A stretch of 64,000 bases of DNA from Thalassovita sp. (GTDB lineage: Bacteria; Pseudomonadota; Alphaproteobacteria; Rhodobacterales; Rhodobacteraceae): contig NZ_OY829290.1 of NCBI RefSeq assembly GCF_963691685.1, positions 1,302,001 through 1,366,000 of the forward strand, given 5' to 3'. Both the position numbers and the translations under genes were made by a program. Below, piece by piece: positions 24,180 to 32,494 of the stretch (the first letter of the stretch is position 1; each line of letters starts with the position of its first letter). The notes below the pieces were generated by a model. The model worked only from the letters and a program-made list of their open reading frames with translations. It did not search any database and was not told where the DNA came from.

Positions 24180-25394
24180 TCAGCCCTTCGCGCCAAGACC
24201 CATCTGCATCATCAGCTTACGCACCTGAGGCATGGAATAGATCGCGTTTAGCCCGGCAGCCCGCAGATCGCGCAGCGGCTGGGGTTCAATCATCGACGCC
24301 CGGTTCAGCAGATCAATGCCAGCGGCGCGGATCTGCACCTCGCGGTGGCGCAAGCGGTTGAATTCTTTCAGCATCTTCGCATCCCCCAGGCCCTCGGGGC
24401 GGGCTTCGGCCAGATCCAGCAGTACCCGCATGTCACCCAGCGACATGTTCAGCCCTTGCGCCCCAATGGGCGGCACCACATGGGCGGCTTCGGCCACAAG
24501 CGCAACACGTTCGCCGTCCATCCGTTCTGCCACTTGGTTGATGATCGGCCAGACAGTGCGGCGCGATGCCAATGACAAGGGGCCGAACAGCAGGCAGGAG
24601 CGTTCGTTCATCGCGGCTTCAAACTCGGATTCGGGCAGGTCCGCCAGACGCTGCACCTCAGCGCCCTGTTCCATCCAGACCACCGCGGAGGAGGGCATGC
24701 CCTGATAATCTGAAAGCGGCACCAGCGTGAAGGGCCCGCCGGAGCGGTGGATCTCGGTTGAGACGTTGTCATGCGGAATGGGGTGGGTGACGGCAAAGGC
24801 CAGCGCCTTTTGTCCGTAGCGGGTGGTTTTCACCCGAATGCCAGCGGCCTCACGCATGGGGGAGGTGCGCCCGTCGGCGGCAATCACCAGTTTGCAGGTG
24901 GCAGTGGTCCCATCCGACAGGCCAACCCGCGCCATCGTGCTGCGGGTGAACAGGGTGGTGGTGCCGGTTCCGGCGCGGAACTCTACGTTGTCCAGCGTCG
25001 CAAGATGTGCCGTCAACTCCCGCCGCAGCAGCCAGTTGGGCAGGTTCCAGCCAAAGGGTTTGTCCGAGATGTCGGAGGCGTTGAAATCTTTGACGATGCG
25101 CGGCTCTGGCAGGGCGCCGCCCGCATCCACAATACGCATGATCTGAAGGGGGGCAGCTTCATCCGCCAGCCGGGGCCACAGGCCTGCGCGTTCCAGCAAG
25201 GCCTGCGAGGGCTGCAAAAACGCGGTGGTACGCAGGTCGGATCCTTGCGCATCCCGTTCCGTGACCGGCGGCGTGGGATCGACGCAGAGCACCGAAAATC
25301 CCGCCTGCCCGAAAAGCGCTGCGGCCGTCAGCCCGGCGACGCCGCCACCGGACACCACAATATCAACATCAATGTTCTGCGCTGTGTTTTGCAT
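24180..25394 (-). CDS. UbiH/UbiF/COQ6-family FAD-dependent hydroxylase
   Basis: 404 residues. N-terminal FAD Rossmann motif VDIVVSGGGVAGLTAAALFGQAGFSVLCVD, the middle DG motif LVIAADGRTSPMREAAGI and the C-terminal FAD motif VALVAEAAHVVPPIGAQGLNMSLGD, with AEAAH in place of the usual GDAAH. This is the flavin monooxygenase family that hydroxylates ring positions in ubiquinone synthesis. Which position cannot be told; UbiL/UbiH/UbiF members are close. It is a single gene on the minus strand, convergent with the aminotransferase gene. Confidence 0.88.
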   Translation of the reverse strand: MQNTAQNIDVDIVVSGGGVAGLTAAALFGQAGFSVLCVDPTPPVTERDAQGSDLRTTAFLQPSQALLERAGLWPRLADEAAPLQIMRIVDAGGALPEPRIVKDFNASDISDKPFGWNLPNWLLRRELTAHLATLDNVEFRAGTGTTTLFTRSTMARVGLSDGTTATCKLVIAADGRTSPMREAAGIRVKTTRYGQKALAFAVTHPIPHDNVSTEIHRSGGPFTLVPLSDYQGMPSSAVVWMEQGAEVQRLADLPESEFEAAMNERSCLLFGPLSLASRRTVWPIINQVAERMDGERVALVAEAAHVVPPIGAQGLNMSLGDMRVLLDLAEARPEGLGDAKMLKEFNRLRHREVQIRAAGIDLLNRASMIEPQPLRDLRAAGLNAIYSMPQVRKLMMQMGLGAKG

Positions 25395-25458
25395 TGGACT
25401 GCCTCTCTATTGCCCGGCAACCTAGACCTATCTGGCGGGCAGTCCAAGCGGCATCCTG

Positions 25459-25671
25459 TCACCCGCGGGTGATCACCAGAAGCAGGAGGTAAACCACCGG
25501 CACTGCGGCAACAGCAGGGATGTAGAGACCCGGAATGCCGAAGGTGAAAATCGACAGGCCCCAGAGGGCCAGCAGCACGACGGCGATCAAAAAGGCGATC
25601 ACTTCACCCGAAAGGGATTTGCGGGGGCTTGCTGCGGTTTCAAAGGTGGTGTTGGCGTCTGCGATGCTCAT
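25459..25671 (-). CDS. Small membrane protein with two transmembrane segments
   Basis: 70 residues from the ATG at 25671 (MSIADANTTFETAASPRKSLSG), which has GGAG 7 bases upstream; the longer frame adds six residues. Two hydrophobic segments follow (VIAFLIAVVLLALWGLSIFTFG and YIPAVAAVPVVYLLLLVI) with a short loop. No family recognised. It is upstream of the UbiH-like gene in the same orientation but 65 bases away. It could be a small subunit of a membrane complex; there is no evidence for which. Confidence 0.65.
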   Translation of the reverse strand: MSIADANTTFETAASPRKSLSGEVIAFLIAVVLLALWGLSIFTFGIPGLYIPAVAAVPVVYLLLLVITRG

Positions 25672-25773
25672 CTTGGGGTCTCCAATCAACGTGGGGTCGG
25701 CGGGTGCTGGACGGCATCAGCCGTTGGCTTGACCCCCAGATAAACATTCAAACCCGCCGCACCATTGGTAGGA

Positions 25774-25790
25774 TTGCCGCAGTGCGGCAA
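25774..25790. promoter_or_regulatory. Perfect palindrome TTGCCGCA-G-TGCGGCAA
   Basis: A 17-base perfect inverted repeat with 8-bp arms, about 100 bases upstream of the small membrane protein start and 60 bases downstream of the HAD gene stop (both genes minus strand). Too short and without T run for a terminator. The same TTGCCGC/GCGGCAA arms recur at 11703-11720 upstream of the PPDK-like gene, so this may be a binding site for one regulator. Confidence 0.5.
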
Positions 25791-25850
25791 CGCGCCACGT
25801 CCCCTGCTGCGCAATGCCGCAGGGCGGAGCAAGGGTGTGATTGCAAGGCC

Positions 25851-26501
25851 TTACTTGGCGTGCAGCTGCCCCAGGAAGTGGGTCAGGTCATCGGTGTGGT
25901 GGTGGATGTGATCGGCCTCATGCGGATCGGGGGCGACGTGAACTGTGCGCATCCCCAGGGCATGTGGCACGGCCAGATTGCGCGGGTCATCTTCGAACAT
26001 GGCCCCCCGTTCCGTGCTGATCCCATCTTTGGCAAACACCATCTCAAAGGCTTCCAACTCGGGCTTGGGGCGGAAATCAGCATCCTCCACACCGTAGATC
26101 GCATCAAACAGGCCCGAGAGACCACGCGCCGCCAGCACCCGCTCCGCATAGGGGGCGGAGCCATTGGTGTAGACGATCTTGCGGCCCGGCAGCGCCTGAA
26201 TGTGGCTGGCCAGATCGGCGTCAATTTCCAGATGATCCAGTGAGATTTCATGCACCTCAGTCAGGTAAGGGCCGGGATCGACATCATGTTCGCGCATCAA
26301 GCCGGTCAGCGTGGTGCCGTAGGTCGCCCAATAGTGGGTTCGCAGGTGATCAGCGCGGTCACGATCTACCCCCAAAGCCTCCATGACATATTGGGTCATC
26401 TTGACCTCAATCTGATCAAACAGCCGCGCCTGCGGCGGATAGAGCGTGTTGTCGAGGTCAAAGACCCATTGATCCACGTGGGAGAAGTCATTTTTAGGCA
26501 T
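25851..26501 (-). CDS. HAD superfamily pyrimidine 5'-nucleotidase-like hydrolase
   Basis: 216 residues. HAD motif I is VFDLDNTLYPP, motif II KIVYTNGS, motif III lysine in FRPKPELEAFE and motif IV FEDDPRNLAVPHALGM. This is the SDT1/PHM8-like subgroup that dephosphorylates pyrimidine nucleotides or other small phosphoesters. The C-terminus is histidine-rich (DPHEADHIHHHTDDLTHFLGQLH), a curiosity that may bind metal. It is a single gene, divergent from the GntR gene at 26624. Confidence 0.9.
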   Translation of the reverse strand: MPKNDFSHVDQWVFDLDNTLYPPQARLFDQIEVKMTQYVMEALGVDRDRADHLRTHYWATYGTTLTGLMREHDVDPGPYLTEVHEISLDHLEIDADLASHIQALPGRKIVYTNGSAPYAERVLAARGLSGLFDAIYGVEDADFRPKPELEAFEMVFAKDGISTERGAMFEDDPRNLAVPHALGMRTVHVAPDPHEADHIHHHTDDLTHFLGQLHAK

Positions 26502-26623
26502 GGCCGCAAACTAGGCACGCGCGACAATAGGCGCAAGAGGGGAAGGGGTGAGTTTGCCTTGATCCTTTGGGCTGGGTCGCTACTGTGCCGGGATGACCCC
26601 TGTTGCCCCTCGGAGAGAGTTGA

Positions 26624-27274
26624 ATGAGTGAGCTGAAACCGCAGAAAGACGCCTACACGCTGATCCTTGAGGCGATCGACACCGGCGTTTATCGCCCCGG
26701 CGATCGTTTGGTGGAAAGCGAGCTGGCCGAGCGTTTTGGCGTGTCGCGCACCCCGATCCGCGAGGCTTTGCAGCGGCTGGAGACACAATCCTTGCTGGCA
26801 CGGGATGGCCGCAGCCTGATCGTGGCCTCACTGGATCACAACCAACTGTCCGAGCTATATGCTGTGCGCGCCGAACTGGAAGGTCTGGCTGCACGGCTGG
26901 CGGCGCGCCATGCCAGTGTGGAAGAAGTCAGCGTGCTGCGCGACATGGTCGAAGAGGATCGCAATCTGCTTGATGATCCGGCTGCGCTGAGCCGGGCCAA
27001 CCGCCGGTTCCACAAACAGATCCATTTGGCATCCCACAACCGGTATCTGGTGCAGCAGTTGGATCTGGTGCACCGCACCATGGCCTTGATGGCGACCACC
27101 TCGCTTGCGGCCGAAGGGCGCGGCGTTGATGCGCTGGCCGAACATGAGGCGATTGTGAACGCGATTGAGGCGCGTGACGAAGATCGCGCGGACGACGCGC
27201 TGAAAAACCACATCTCAAAGGCCTTCACCACCCGCTTGAAGCTCGATTCCGGGCGCAACAGCCGCCTGTCCTGA
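26624..27274 (+). CDS. GntR family regulator (FadR/FCD type)
   Basis: 216 residues. N-terminal winged helix PQKDAYTLILEAIDTGVYRPGDRLVESELAERFGVSRTPIREALQRLETQSLLARDG is a standard GntR domain. The C-terminal all-helical FCD domain carries likely metal ligands in RANRRFHKQIHLAS, RYLVQQLDLVH and EHEAIVNAIEARDED. Ligands of this subgroup are usually small carboxylates. It is divergent from the HAD gene. Its 3' end overlaps the convergent glycosyltransferase gene by 60 bases, an unusually long antisense overlap. Confidence 0.92.
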   Translation: MSELKPQKDAYTLILEAIDTGVYRPGDRLVESELAERFGVSRTPIREALQRLETQSLLARDGRSLIVASLDHNQLSELYAVRAELEGLAARLAARHASVEEVSVLRDMVEEDRNLLDDPAALSRANRRFHKQIHLASHNRYLVQQLDLVHRTMALMATTSLAAEGRGVDALAEHEAIVNAIEARDEDRADDALKNHISKAFTTRLKLDSGRNSRLS

Positions 27275-29125
27275 TCCCCGCAACGCCTGCGTAGGCGGGG
27301 AGATGCCGTGTTGTGTTTTGTCCCAATAAAACGGTGCAAAAATCAGCTCGGCCAAAGCTTTGTAGGCGGCCAGAACAGCCATGGGATAGTAGAGGTGCAG
27401 GCTGGGCACCCAAAGGGTCAGATGCCGTAAATGCGCCGCGCGTGTGGCGATGATGCCGATTGTTATGGTCAGCAGCTCTACCGTGATGAACCCTGCGGCC
27501 AAAAGTGTCAGCGCAATCGGGGGCACAACGGCCTCCAACGGGTGGCTGAGGCCCAGCGGGACCAGCCAAAAACTCCATAGCAGCGGCGCCAGAAAAAACT
27601 GCGACAGCGCGGTGATGAAGTGCAGCTGGACGCCAAGGAACTGCCGTGGCCCCAAATCACGGAACAATCTGATCGGCTGACGCATGTGCACCAGGTAGGT
27701 GGCCAAATACCCCTTTAGCCAACGGGATCGCTGACGCACCCAGGGTAGCGGGCGGCAGTTGGCCTCTTCCTCGGTGGTGCTGGGTAGCAATTCGACGCGA
27801 TAGCCAAACCGTGCCAACCGGATGCCAAGATCTGCGTCCTCGGTCACGTTGTGGGCGTCCCAGCCCCCGACCCGCAACAGGGCATCGCGGCGGCAAAACA
27901 CTGTGGTGCCGCCCAGCGGTATCGCAAAGCCCAGCCGCCGCATGCCTGGCAGGATCAGCCGGAACCAGCTGGCATATTCAACGGTGAAACAGCGGGCGAT
28001 CCAGTTGCGGCCCGCGTTGTAATAATCCAGCACCCCCTGCACCCCGGCCAGATCACTGGGCGCATCGGTCATAGCCTGGGCCACCTGCCGCAATTGGTCC
28101 GGGGCAGGGGCATCCTCGGCATCGTAAATGCCGATGACATCCCCTGCGCAGACATCCAGCGCGTAGTTCATTGCCCGCGGTTTGGTGCGGGGCGTTCCAT
28201 CAGGCACAACAACGGGTCGGATCCAGTCAGGCAGCGCGATCTGTTCCATCACCTGACGTGTGGCATGATCACATTCTTCCAGCAGAACCAGCACCTCCAT
28301 CAGCTCCCTCGGGTAGTCCAGCCGGCTGAGCCTTTGGATCAGAGAGGGCAGCACCTCAGGCTCCTTATAGAGCGGCACTAGAATGGAGATGCTCAGGCCG
28401 GGGGCTGCGGATGGCAGGGGGATTTTCTGCCTGTTGCGGCCCAGATGTGCCAGCAAAGCCAGGCTTTTGGTGAGGCTGGCAACTGCCTGCGTGAAGATGG
28501 CCCAGCAGGTCAAGGCCGCCAGCACCAGCAGCGGGGCGATGGACAGCGCCAGCAGAATGAGCAGTGGTACGCTGGCAAGGCCAAGCGTCCGGCGTAAAGG
28601 GCGCTGTCCCCACCGCCGACAGCTGTGATCCAAAGCGGTGCGATGGCTGGCCGCATGGCACAGGCGCGGCCCCTGATGCGCGATCAGCGTGTCTTGGATG
28701 CAGCTGCGGGGGCTGAGGTATAGTTTGCAATTGCTGGGATGCAGATCGGCCCGCAGCCTGTTAGGGCAGAACCGTTCGGGGCGGGCCACCGCCAGATGGG
28801 TGACACCTGCCTCTTGCCAGAGGGGCAGCACCTGCATCTGCAGACACCGATGCGAATCGAACCTGTTCAGCAGCGTGGGATCTTGGCGGAGGTTTGGGCT
28901 GGGGTAGCGTTCCAGTCCCAGCCAATTGGCATAATGTTCCTGCTGTGTCTCACTGGTCAGGATACCGGCGCTGACCAAGACATCGCCAAGCAGCAGCGAG
29001 GTGCGGATTAGTTGCCCCTGCGCCCAGAGCAGCTGGCTGGCTGAAATCACCCCGCGATCCAGCAGATATTGCCCATAGCGGGGGCCGGTTGCCTTCGGGT
29101 GGGATTTCGGATGGTGAAGCACCAT
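27215..29125 (-). CDS. Membrane-bound family 2 glycosyltransferase with MshEN-like N-terminal domain
   Basis: 636 residues. Residues 15-130 (YGQYLLDRGVISASQLLWAQ ... LLGDVLVSAGILTSETQQEHYANWLGL) resemble the N-terminal domain of type II secretion ATPases (GspE/MshE). Two membrane helices follow (LGLASVPLLILLALSIAPLLVLA). The GT2 catalytic core has LVPLYKEPEVLPSL, YDAEDAPAPDQL (DxD), TEDADLGIRL and QRSRWLKG (QxxRW, processive type), then four more helices. The architecture is like putative exopolysaccharide synthases (XagB-like). MshEN domains of some relatives bind c-di-GMP, so such control is possible but not shown. No polysaccharide cluster is adjacent. The 3' end overlaps the convergent GntR gene by 60 bases. 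Confidence 0.85.
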   Translation of the reverse strand: MVLHHPKSHPKATGPRYGQYLLDRGVISASQLLWAQGQLIRTSLLLGDVLVSAGILTSETQQEHYANWLGLERYPSPNLRQDPTLLNRFDSHRCLQMQVLPLWQEAGVTHLAVARPERFCPNRLRADLHPSNCKLYLSPRSCIQDTLIAHQGPRLCHAASHRTALDHSCRRWGQRPLRRTLGLASVPLLILLALSIAPLLVLAALTCWAIFTQAVASLTKSLALLAHLGRNRQKIPLPSAAPGLSISILVPLYKEPEVLPSLIQRLSRLDYPRELMEVLVLLEECDHATRQVMEQIALPDWIRPVVVPDGTPRTKPRAMNYALDVCAGDVIGIYDAEDAPAPDQLRQVAQAMTDAPSDLAGVQGVLDYYNAGRNWIARCFTVEYASWFRLILPGMRRLGFAIPLGGTTVFCRRDALLRVGGWDAHNVTEDADLGIRLARFGYRVELLPSTTEEEANCRPLPWVRQRSRWLKGYLATYLVHMRQPIRLFRDLGPRQFLGVQLHFITALSQFFLAPLLWSFWLVPLGLSHPLEAVVPPIALTLLAAGFITVELLTITIGIIATRAAHLRHLTLWVPSLHLYYPMAVLAAYKALAELIFAPFYWDKTQHGISPPTQALRGSGQAAVAPGIELQAGGEGL

Positions 29126-29150
29126 GACACACCAACAGATTGCAGAAACA

Positions 29151-29183
29151 AAAAAACCACGCCGGACGGGGCCGACGCGGTTT
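29151..29183 (-). terminator. Terminator of carA
   Basis: Read on the minus strand, AAACCGCGTCGG and CCGGCGTGGTTT pair imperfectly and are followed by seven T. It lies about 40 bases after the carA stop. Confidence 0.75.
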
Positions 29184-29223
29184 ACTCTGTCTCAACTGTG
29201 GTTAATGGCGCGTTAAGGCGCTG

Positions 29224-30378
29224 TTAGCCACGGGCCGCCATGTTTTCGGCAAACCGCTCAAACAGGTAGAAGCTGTCCTGGGGGCCGGGGCTGGCTTCGG
29301 GGTGATGCTGTACCGAGAAGACCGGGCGGTCGGCCATACGGATACCGCAGTTTGACCCGTCAAACAGCGACACATGGCTTTCGACCACACCTTCGGGCAG
29401 CGTCTGCGCATCCACCGCAAAGCCGTGGTTCATCGAGGTGATTTCCACCTTGCCGGTGTCATGTTCTTTCACCGGGTGGTTGGCGCCGTGATGGCCGTGG
29501 TTCATCTTGACCGTTTTGGCCCCCAGGGCCAGCGCCAACATTTGGTGACCCAGACAAATGCCAAAGACCGGCAGGTCTGCATCCAGCACACCTTTGATCA
29601 TCGGCACGGCATATTCGCCGGTTGCCGCCGGATCACCGGGACCGTTTGACAAGAACACACCGTCAGGATCGTGCGACAGGACTTCTTCGGAGGTGGCAGT
29701 GGCCGGCAGTACGGTCACGTCACAGCCGGCGGAAGCCAGACAGCGCAGGATGTTGCGCTTGGCACCAAAGTCGATCGCAACAACCTTATGCTTCGGTGCT
29801 TCCTGGCGCGGGTAGCCATCAGGCCAGGCCCACCGCATCTCATCCCATTTGTAGGATTGGGCGCAGGTGACTTCCTTGGCCAGATCCATGCCCTCAAGGC
29901 CGGCAAAGGCGCGTGCCTTGGCCACCAAGGCTTCGATGTCAAAGTTGCCTTCGGGATCATGGGCCAGGGCCACATGCGGGGCGCCCTGCTGGCGGATCGC
30001 GCGGGTCAGGCGACGGGTGTCGATGCCGCCGATGGCGATGCGGCCACGTTTGGCCAGCCAATCCGACAGGGTTTCCACGTTGCGCCAGTTGCTGGGCTCC
30101 GTCGGGTCCCATTTCACCACCATACCTGCCGCGACCGGATCGCCAGTTTCATCGTCTTCCGGGGTGGTGCCGGTGTTGCCGATATGCGGGAAGGTGAAGG
30201 TCACGATCTGACCCGCATAAGACGGGTCAGTCATGATTTCCTGATAGCCGGTCATGGCGGTGTTGAAGCAAAGCTCTGCCTCGGTTGCGCCGGTGGCGCC
30301 GAACCCTCGTCCGTAAAAGACGGTTCCATCGGCAAGGGCAAGGCACGCGGTGGGGCGGGTGTCGGGCTGCTGGGCCAT
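29224..30378 (-). CDS. carA: Carbamoyl-phosphate synthase small (glutaminase) subunit
   Basis: 384 residues, normal length. CarA hydrolyses glutamine and passes ammonia to CarB for carbamoyl phosphate, used for arginine and pyrimidines. The start at 30378 gives MAQQPDTRPTACLALADGTVFYG; the upstream extension is not conserved. Motifs: NTAMTGYQEIMTDPSYAGQIV in the N-domain; FLSNGPGDPAA, PVFGICLGHQ (catalytic Cys) and HHPEASPGPQD (His/Glu) in the GATase domain. carB is not adjacent, as often in Rhodobacterales. A terminator follows. Confidence 0.96.
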   Translation of the reverse strand: MAQQPDTRPTACLALADGTVFYGRGFGATGATEAELCFNTAMTGYQEIMTDPSYAGQIVTFTFPHIGNTGTTPEDDETGDPVAAGMVVKWDPTEPSNWRNVETLSDWLAKRGRIAIGGIDTRRLTRAIRQQGAPHVALAHDPEGNFDIEALVAKARAFAGLEGMDLAKEVTCAQSYKWDEMRWAWPDGYPRQEAPKHKVVAIDFGAKRNILRCLASAGCDVTVLPATATSEEVLSHDPDGVFLSNGPGDPAATGEYAVPMIKGVLDADLPVFGICLGHQMLALALGAKTVKMNHGHHGANHPVKEHDTGKVEITSMNHGFAVDAQTLPEGVVESHVSLFDGSNCGIRMADRPVFSVQHHPEASPGPQDSFYLFERFAENMAARG

Positions 30379-30610
30379 GTGTCTGGTCTCCGATGTGGGC
30401 AAATTGGCGGGGTAATACGGCTGGTGGCGCATGGGGTCAAGGCCCGTTAGGGCCAAGTGGGGCAGGTTTTTCGGGCATTCTGCCGCAGAGTGCGCGTGCA
30501 GCCAAGGCAGAAGGATAGGGCGTTGACGCGCACGGCAAGCCAATGGTTGTCAGACACAAGGCAACAGGGTAGGGTCGGCGGCTATCGGAAACCCTTGGGG
30601 ATGGGACCAA

Positions 30611-31069
30611 ATGGAATTGCGTGAGCGTGTCATGGCCGAAATGAAACAGGCCATGAAAGACAAAAACACCACCCGTGTATCGACACTTCGTTTGATCAAC
30701 GCAGCGATCAAAGACCGCGATATTGCCGCCCGTGGCGAAGGCCGCGAAGAAGGCGTTGGCGATGCAGATGTGCTGGCAATCCTTGGCAAAATGGTCAAGC
30801 AGCGTCAGGAAAGCGCCCGCCAGTACGAAGAGGCCAGCCGGTTCGATCTGGCAGAGCAGGAACTGGTTGAGATCAAGGTGATCGAAGACTTCCTGCCGCG
30901 TCAGTTGAACGACGATGAAGTGGCCGCCGCCGTAGATGCCGCGATCACCGCTGTCGAAGGGTCTTCGATTCGCGACATGGGTAAGGTGATGGGTGTTCTG
31001 AAAGAGAAGTACACCGGCCAGATGGACTTTGGCGCGGTGGGGCCGATGGTGAAAAACCGCCTGAGCTGA
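30611..31069 (+). CDS. GatB/YqeY domain protein
   Basis: 152 residues of the YqeY family: RERVMAEMKQAMKDKNTTRVSTLRLINAAIKDRDIAARG, QRQESARQYEEASRFDLAEQELVEIKVIEDFLP and the C-terminal IRDMGKVMGVLKEKYTGQMDFGAVGPMVK. The fold equals the tRNA-binding tail domain of GatB, the amidotransferase subunit; YqeY proteins are thought to bind tRNA but have no firm function. It is divergent from carA, about 230 bases away, a pairing also common in related genomes from memory. A strong terminator follows. Confidence 0.93.
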   Translation: MELRERVMAEMKQAMKDKNTTRVSTLRLINAAIKDRDIAARGEGREEGVGDADVLAILGKMVKQRQESARQYEEASRFDLAEQELVEIKVIEDFLPRQLNDDEVAAAVDAAITAVEGSSIRDMGKVMGVLKEKYTGQMDFGAVGPMVKNRLS

Positions 31070-31091
31070 CCCATCTGTCAGAGCTATTTTC

Positions 31092-31116
31092 AAAAGGGGC
31101 CGTCTGGCCCCTTTTT
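31092..31116 (+). terminator. Terminator after the YqeY gene
   Basis: AAAAGGGGCC (31092-31101) and GGCCCCTTTT (31106-31115) form a 10-bp stem with a GTCT loop and T run. Confidence 0.88.
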
Positions 31117-31167
31117 CTTTGCGCGTGATCCATGTTCTAGTTCCCCCCGGAGTGAAGGGAGACGGCC

Positions 31168-31845
31168 ATGTTTGCAGAGGTTTTGGCAGAGGTACGCGGC
31201 CACCATCGTGGTTTGGCGGACTATCTGGAGGCGGTTGCAGACAAGCCATTGCGATTTGACGGTGATAACGCCAACCGCCAGTCCGGCTGGAACCATGAAA
31301 CTTTGGGCTATCTGGAACTGCTGGCCCCTTCTGAGCCTTGGATCAACAGCGGGCTGCGCACCCGTTTTGTCGAAGCGATCCTGCAGCGCTGGCAGGCGCG
31401 GCTGAAAGGCATGGCCCCTTATCGGGCGCAGGGCTATCGCCTTTATGTCTACGAATCGCTGGCGCTTACCGTTTCTGCAGTGGCGGAAACCGAAGGAGGA
31501 TTTCCCTACCCCGGTCAGCCAAGGTTCGTCGACCACCCGCGGGATGTGGCCAAGCTGTTTCATGGCGGTGGGCTGTTTGAACGCAGTGAGTTGGTGCCCG
31601 TCACCCCTAAGGAGGTGCTGGCAGCGGTGGAAAAACACAACGGATCTATCAGCAAACTAACCGCTCAGGCGCTGAGTCTGCAGGTTGGTGATTTGCGCAA
31701 ATGGATTGAGTTTCTGGGGCTGGCCGATCAGGTCAACGCGCTGCGCAAACGCAACAAGCGTCGCCCCGCACAGTTCCGTAGTGAAGAACAGATGCCAGAG
31801 CATAGCTACCACATCTATGAGCGCCGATTGCCTGCCGGGTATTGA
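31168..31845 (+). CDS. Conserved-looking protein of unknown function
   Basis: 225 residues, with a good ribosome site (GGGAGA) 6 bases before the ATG. No family recognised. The chain looks globular and cytosolic: N-terminal helix (MFAEVLAEVRGHHRGLADYLEAV), a middle part rich in Trp/Tyr (YRLYVYESLALTVSAVAETEGGFPYPGQPRFV) and a basic C-terminal part (VNALRKRNKRRPAQFRS). A segment with KEVLAAVEKHNGSISKLTAQALSLQVGDLRKWIEFLGL resembles a helix-turn-helix, so DNA binding is possible. Its stop is 2 bases from the stop of the convergent DUF2244 gene. Confidence 0.65.
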   Translation: MFAEVLAEVRGHHRGLADYLEAVADKPLRFDGDNANRQSGWNHETLGYLELLAPSEPWINSGLRTRFVEAILQRWQARLKGMAPYRAQGYRLYVYESLALTVSAVAETEGGFPYPGQPRFVDHPRDVAKLFHGGGLFERSELVPVTPKEVLAAVEKHNGSISKLTAQALSLQVGDLRKWIEFLGLADQVNALRKRNKRRPAQFRSEEQMPEHSYHIYERRLPAGY

Positions 31846-31847
31846 TC

Positions 31848-32357
31848 CTAAACGCTGGACGTGACTTGCAGGGCTTTCAGGTAATCCTTCAACTCGCCAT
31901 GCAGCACTTTGCGCTCATCCTCTGACAGGAAGCTGCCGATTTCCACCCGCCGCCCGTTGCCGGACAGGGTGACGTAGAACGGCACCTTACCGCCGCTCAC
32001 ATGCATCTCGGCCCGGGCCCAATAGGCATTGCAGCGCCATTCCTGCGCGGCCCCTTTCACAGGTGTGTGGGTCAGGATCAGCTCGTCCTCATCGAGGTGC
32101 AGTTCCTCTAAGATCTCACCGCTTTTGTAGGACTTCTCCAAGCCCAGCCAGAGCGCGGCGACCATGATCAGGATGAAGGGCAATATCACCCAGAGCGCCG
32201 TGGTGCCCAAGACCCCATAAAGCGGGATGAGGCTGAGGAAGAAAGCCATCAGAATCATCGCCGCAAACCCGCGGCGGGGCAGGGACCGATAGGGCCAGAG
32301 GCTCAGCGCTGGGGTGTCTGACGGAACCGTCGGGGAGGGGGACCATTGGTGCGGCAT
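31848..32357 (-). CDS. DUF2244 membrane protein
   Basis: 169 residues from MPHQWSPSPTVPSDTPALSLWPYRSLPRRGF; the longer frame upstream lies in the terminator region and is not family-like. Two membrane helices (FAAMILMAFFLSLIPLYG and ALWVILPFILIMVAALWLG) are followed by a beta-rich domain (WRCNAYWARAEMHVSGGKVPFYVTLSGNGRRVEIGSFLSEDER). This is the DUF2244 layout, often found beside cytochrome c oxidase genes in alphaproteobacteria. Here it is just downstream of ctaD on the same strand, separated by the ctaD terminator, so a link to the oxidase is plausible by context only. Confidence 0.85.
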   Translation of the reverse strand: MPHQWSPSPTVPSDTPALSLWPYRSLPRRGFAAMILMAFFLSLIPLYGVLGTTALWVILPFILIMVAALWLGLEKSYKSGEILEELHLDEDELILTHTPVKGAAQEWRCNAYWARAEMHVSGGKVPFYVTLSGNGRRVEIGSFLSEDERKVLHGELKDYLKALQVTSSV

Positions 32358-32442
32358 AGGGCGGAGTTTAGCGCCCTGCCAGCGGAGGGAAAGTGACGAA
32401 TTGATGCGTTTCGCCATTATGCCAAAAAGGATCACGGCAAAG

Positions 32443-32470
32443 AAAAAGGCCCCGGAAATCCGGGGCCTTT
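32443..32470 (-). terminator. Terminator of ctaD
   Basis: On the minus strand AAAGGCCCCGG and CCGGGGCCTTT form an 11-bp stem with a 4-base loop and end in five T; it lies 24 bases after the ctaD stop. Confidence 0.9.
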
Positions 32471-32494
32471 GGTGTTGCTTGGATCAGCGGTCGC

